Positions 5,901-6,489 of a stretch of DNA of 6,489 bases are shown here, one piece after another. The notes below the pieces were generated by a model. It saw only the letters and a list, made by a program, of their open reading frames with translations. It was not told where the DNA came from and did not search any database. Each line of letters opens with the position of its first letter. Position 1 is the stretch's first letter. The DNA comes from Candidatus Coatesbacteria bacterium RBG_13_66_14. GTDB lineage: Bacteria > RBG-13-66-14. Where the stretch lies: positions 6,926 to 13,414 of the forward strand of contig MFAF01000100.1 in the NCBI GenBank assembly GCA_001774505.1, read 5' to 3'. Both the position numbers and the translations under genes were made by a program.

Positions 5901-6489
5901 CCGCCGCCGACCTGCCGGACTTGGGCGACCGCACACGCGCCGCCGAGAGGGCCCTGGCCGCCCGCGCCAAGCGTTCCTACGCCCTGCGTAACATCGGCGT
6001 CTGCTACTACTTCCTCCAGCTCTACGCCGACGCCCTCGACTATTTCCAGCAGGCGATCGACGTCCTGGACCAGCTCGGCCGTGCTCGGTACTCTACCGCC
6101 ACCAGCGGCCTTCTGGATTTTTCCTTCAGCGCGGGCCTGGTGGGTGATACCTCGGAGGCGGCCCGGGGGTTCGACCTCGCCGGCGAGAAGGAGCTCATCT
6201 ACACCTTCGCGGCCAAGTGCCACTCCCAACGGGGGGACTACCGCGCGGCCATCGCCTGCTACGAGGAGCGCCTGGCCCTCTTCGAGGAGACCTCCGGCGA
6301 AAAGAACGAGGAGGTGGTCTCCGCCGAGAGGGGAAGAATCTACAACCGGATCGGTTATCTCTCCTACAAGCTGGGCGACCTGGCCGGAGCGACGAAGAAC
6401 TATCTTGCCTCCCTGAAGGCGTGCCTCGAGGGCGGCGCGTACCGGGGCGCGCTCGTGGCGCTCTCCAACCTGGCGGAAATCGCCATGAA
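2924..6489 (+). CDS. Exported TolB-like beta-propeller and TPR repeat protein (C-terminus outside window)
   Basis: A large exported protein, probably periplasmic or surface-bound, and a likely protein-protein interaction scaffold; no enzyme domain is seen. All 1188 codons from the ATG were read without a stop, and the frame is still open at the edge. A signal peptide covers about residues 1-22 (LIYAFLLALLAPTARG). Propeller blades of the PD40/TolB type follow: LAFVSDSSGNLDIW (about 60-74), NPVWSPDGTKIYF (94-106), a degenerate PTPDEKYVYF (142-151), NPTLSPDGLW (199-208), RPRWRPEGILF (243-253) and VYFSSDRSTNGDIW (326-339). Between the last two lies DTNSDGVVD (259-267), a DxNxDGxxD calcium-loop pattern. 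From about 350 on the chain is helical, with TPR-like units, for example LYRVGRIGEALDSYDTA, LERMGRHDEARDRYLYIL, LKRMGQEEEALVAYREVL, CYYFLQLYADALDYFQQA and LSYKLGDLAGATKNYLASL. Residues 770-796 form a Gly/Ser/Pro insertion carrying a palindromic repeat. No good ribosome site precedes the ATG, but the signal peptide begins there and no upstream in-frame start exists. Ligand and role are unknown. Confidence 0.85.
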   Translation, partial: MPRPHTLIYAFLLALLAPTARGDSPEAEVPETFPLPEPVQITTRFSFESSPAVNRTNNRLAFVSDSSGNLDIWLMDLESRELTQLTTNTADDYNPVWSPDGTKIYFTSTRDDPEGEIYSHSIELGFATRLTNHLGRDETPEPTPDEKYVYFSRSEPADYRPSPETVTAEWEPPPNLSNIFRVERTGEGLRRVTEAGGANPTLSPDGLWLCYVVPGVGGGTLEARRLSDGVRRTLVSEAGVMARPRWRPEGILFTRFALDTNSDGVVDTRDNAQLCFLEAEPLQRILEGGLPGAAAADRLKPGQAAYRRLTTGANWDGIADTDGVLVYFSSDRSTNGDIWSMPLAPPELPKNPSTALRLARGVVEDPIARLLAFTLFVDAFHRQEDLAARAQLELASDMENLGWSRQAGIERAGVAGRWPGGITAGAASVLSKLQQEWLGAIYFDQLPAAYRYVDEGRTVAETTPDLLARARDLAVETVEYVPEVSCGSLILAGDILYRVGRIGEALDSYDTAASLGSDFSLRAEADFKAARSLERMGRHDEARDRYLYILTNYPAEKRWQNLTQRDLVNLAVGNMRDVERIVALEEMTHDFADYPELAGYAQGQIGDELKRMGQEEEALVAYREVLTAYPRASFLGVSVLFKIADVEKELGHPEEAATALERIVDSYGELSGGLESIRASGTLRRLLLEEADGYRRRNDLQRAEALIRRAMDFDYSNDRVHHALVKLYCEDMGKRADIVREYRDRLRDRPDDPIARYALGLALTYPSAGVEAGGGARGLSPASHPSSSSAGPGSGVNYGELFEAEAELHQAVNLRFFFPAAWFTLGWIELERAIRERGEDNEREAGDLLEHALDYLSLARAQNDEAENPDFEADIELSLGNASYLLYNFGPAYEHYTRREELMTAPRDAEVEARYHFNAGRCARHSENYPEAIRHYGAARDIFAEQGNDVGVLMCTDGQALVYFEQEAYDKALNCFIQSADLYARVAQREEAAAADLPDLGDRTRAAERALAARAKRSYALRNIGVCYYFLQLYADALDYFQQAIDVLDQLGRARYSTATSGLLDFSFSAGLVGDTSEAARGFDLAGEKELIYTFAAKCHSQRGDYRAAIACYEERLALFEETSGEKNEEVVSAERGRIYNRIGYLSYKLGDLAGATKNYLASLKACLEGGAYRGALVALSNLAEIAM
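5250..5281. repeat. Palindromic repeat inside the propeller/TPR gene (copy C)
   Basis: CGAGGGGTTTAAGCCCCGCG at 5250-5269 is a near-palindrome with the same GGGG-(6 bases)-CCCC layout and AT-rich centre as copies A and B. In addition CGAGGGGT (5250-5257) is a perfect 8-bp inverted match to ACCCCTCG (5274-5281), so the first arm can pair with either of two partners, as in copy A. It is read in frame as ARGLSPASHPSS, within a stretch (770-796) with none of the helical TPR pattern on both sides. Family membership is less certain than for A and B because the outer arms differ. Confidence 0.4.

Noticed and set aside
5285..6229. 314-codon minus-strand open frame
   Set aside because: Same reason: it is a mirror of the TPR coding frame, has a Val/Gly/Glu-biased composition and no motif.

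Overview
This GC-rich window most likely comes from a diderm (Gram-negative type), probably anaerobic and uncultivated bacterium. The diderm call rests on a signal-peptide beta-barrel protein ending in an aromatic residue and on an exported TolB-like propeller/TPR protein. The anaerobe call rests on a protein of the 2-hydroxyacyl-CoA dehydratase/activase superfamily next to an iron-sulfur electron-transfer protein. No 16S rRNA or other marker is present, so the lineage cannot be fixed.

Layout: the left 2.7 kb is read from the minus strand. In transcription order it holds a small outer-membrane beta-barrel protein (2684-2034), an acyl-CoA dehydratase activase-related protein of the DUF2229/COG3580 type (1912-593), and a GlcF/LutA-like protein with two [4Fe-4S] motifs (606-1, cut by the window edge). 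The last two overlap by 14 bases and look translationally coupled. A good sigma-70-type promoter lies directly in front of the DUF2229 gene, so this pair is probably its own transcription unit, separate from the barrel gene. The right 3.6 kb is one plus-strand reading frame (2924 to beyond 6489): a signal peptide, a TolB/PD40-type beta-propeller and then a very long TPR array. It is still open at the window end. The 239-base gap between the barrel gene and the propeller/TPR gene is a divergent promoter region.

The most unusual structure is a short GC-rich palindrome family (GGGG, an AT-rich 6-base centre, CCCC) seen three times. One copy is intergenic (1974-1993). The other two sit in frame inside coding sequence, each within a Pro/Gly/Ser-rich stretch that looks like an insertion in an otherwise conserved or helical fold (about 1134-1187 and 5250-5281). 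This resembles palindromic elements that invade reading frames, but three copies in one window only suggest it.

How the genes work together: the Fe-S protein and the DUF2229 protein plausibly form part of an electron-delivery or activation system for a radical-type dehydratase or reductase, but no ASKHA ATPase activase or dehydratase subunit is visible here. The barrel and propeller/TPR proteins are envelope proteins with no evident biochemical link to that pair. No tRNA, rRNA, CRISPR array, transposase or phage gene was seen, and no gene-free gap exceeds 300 bases.
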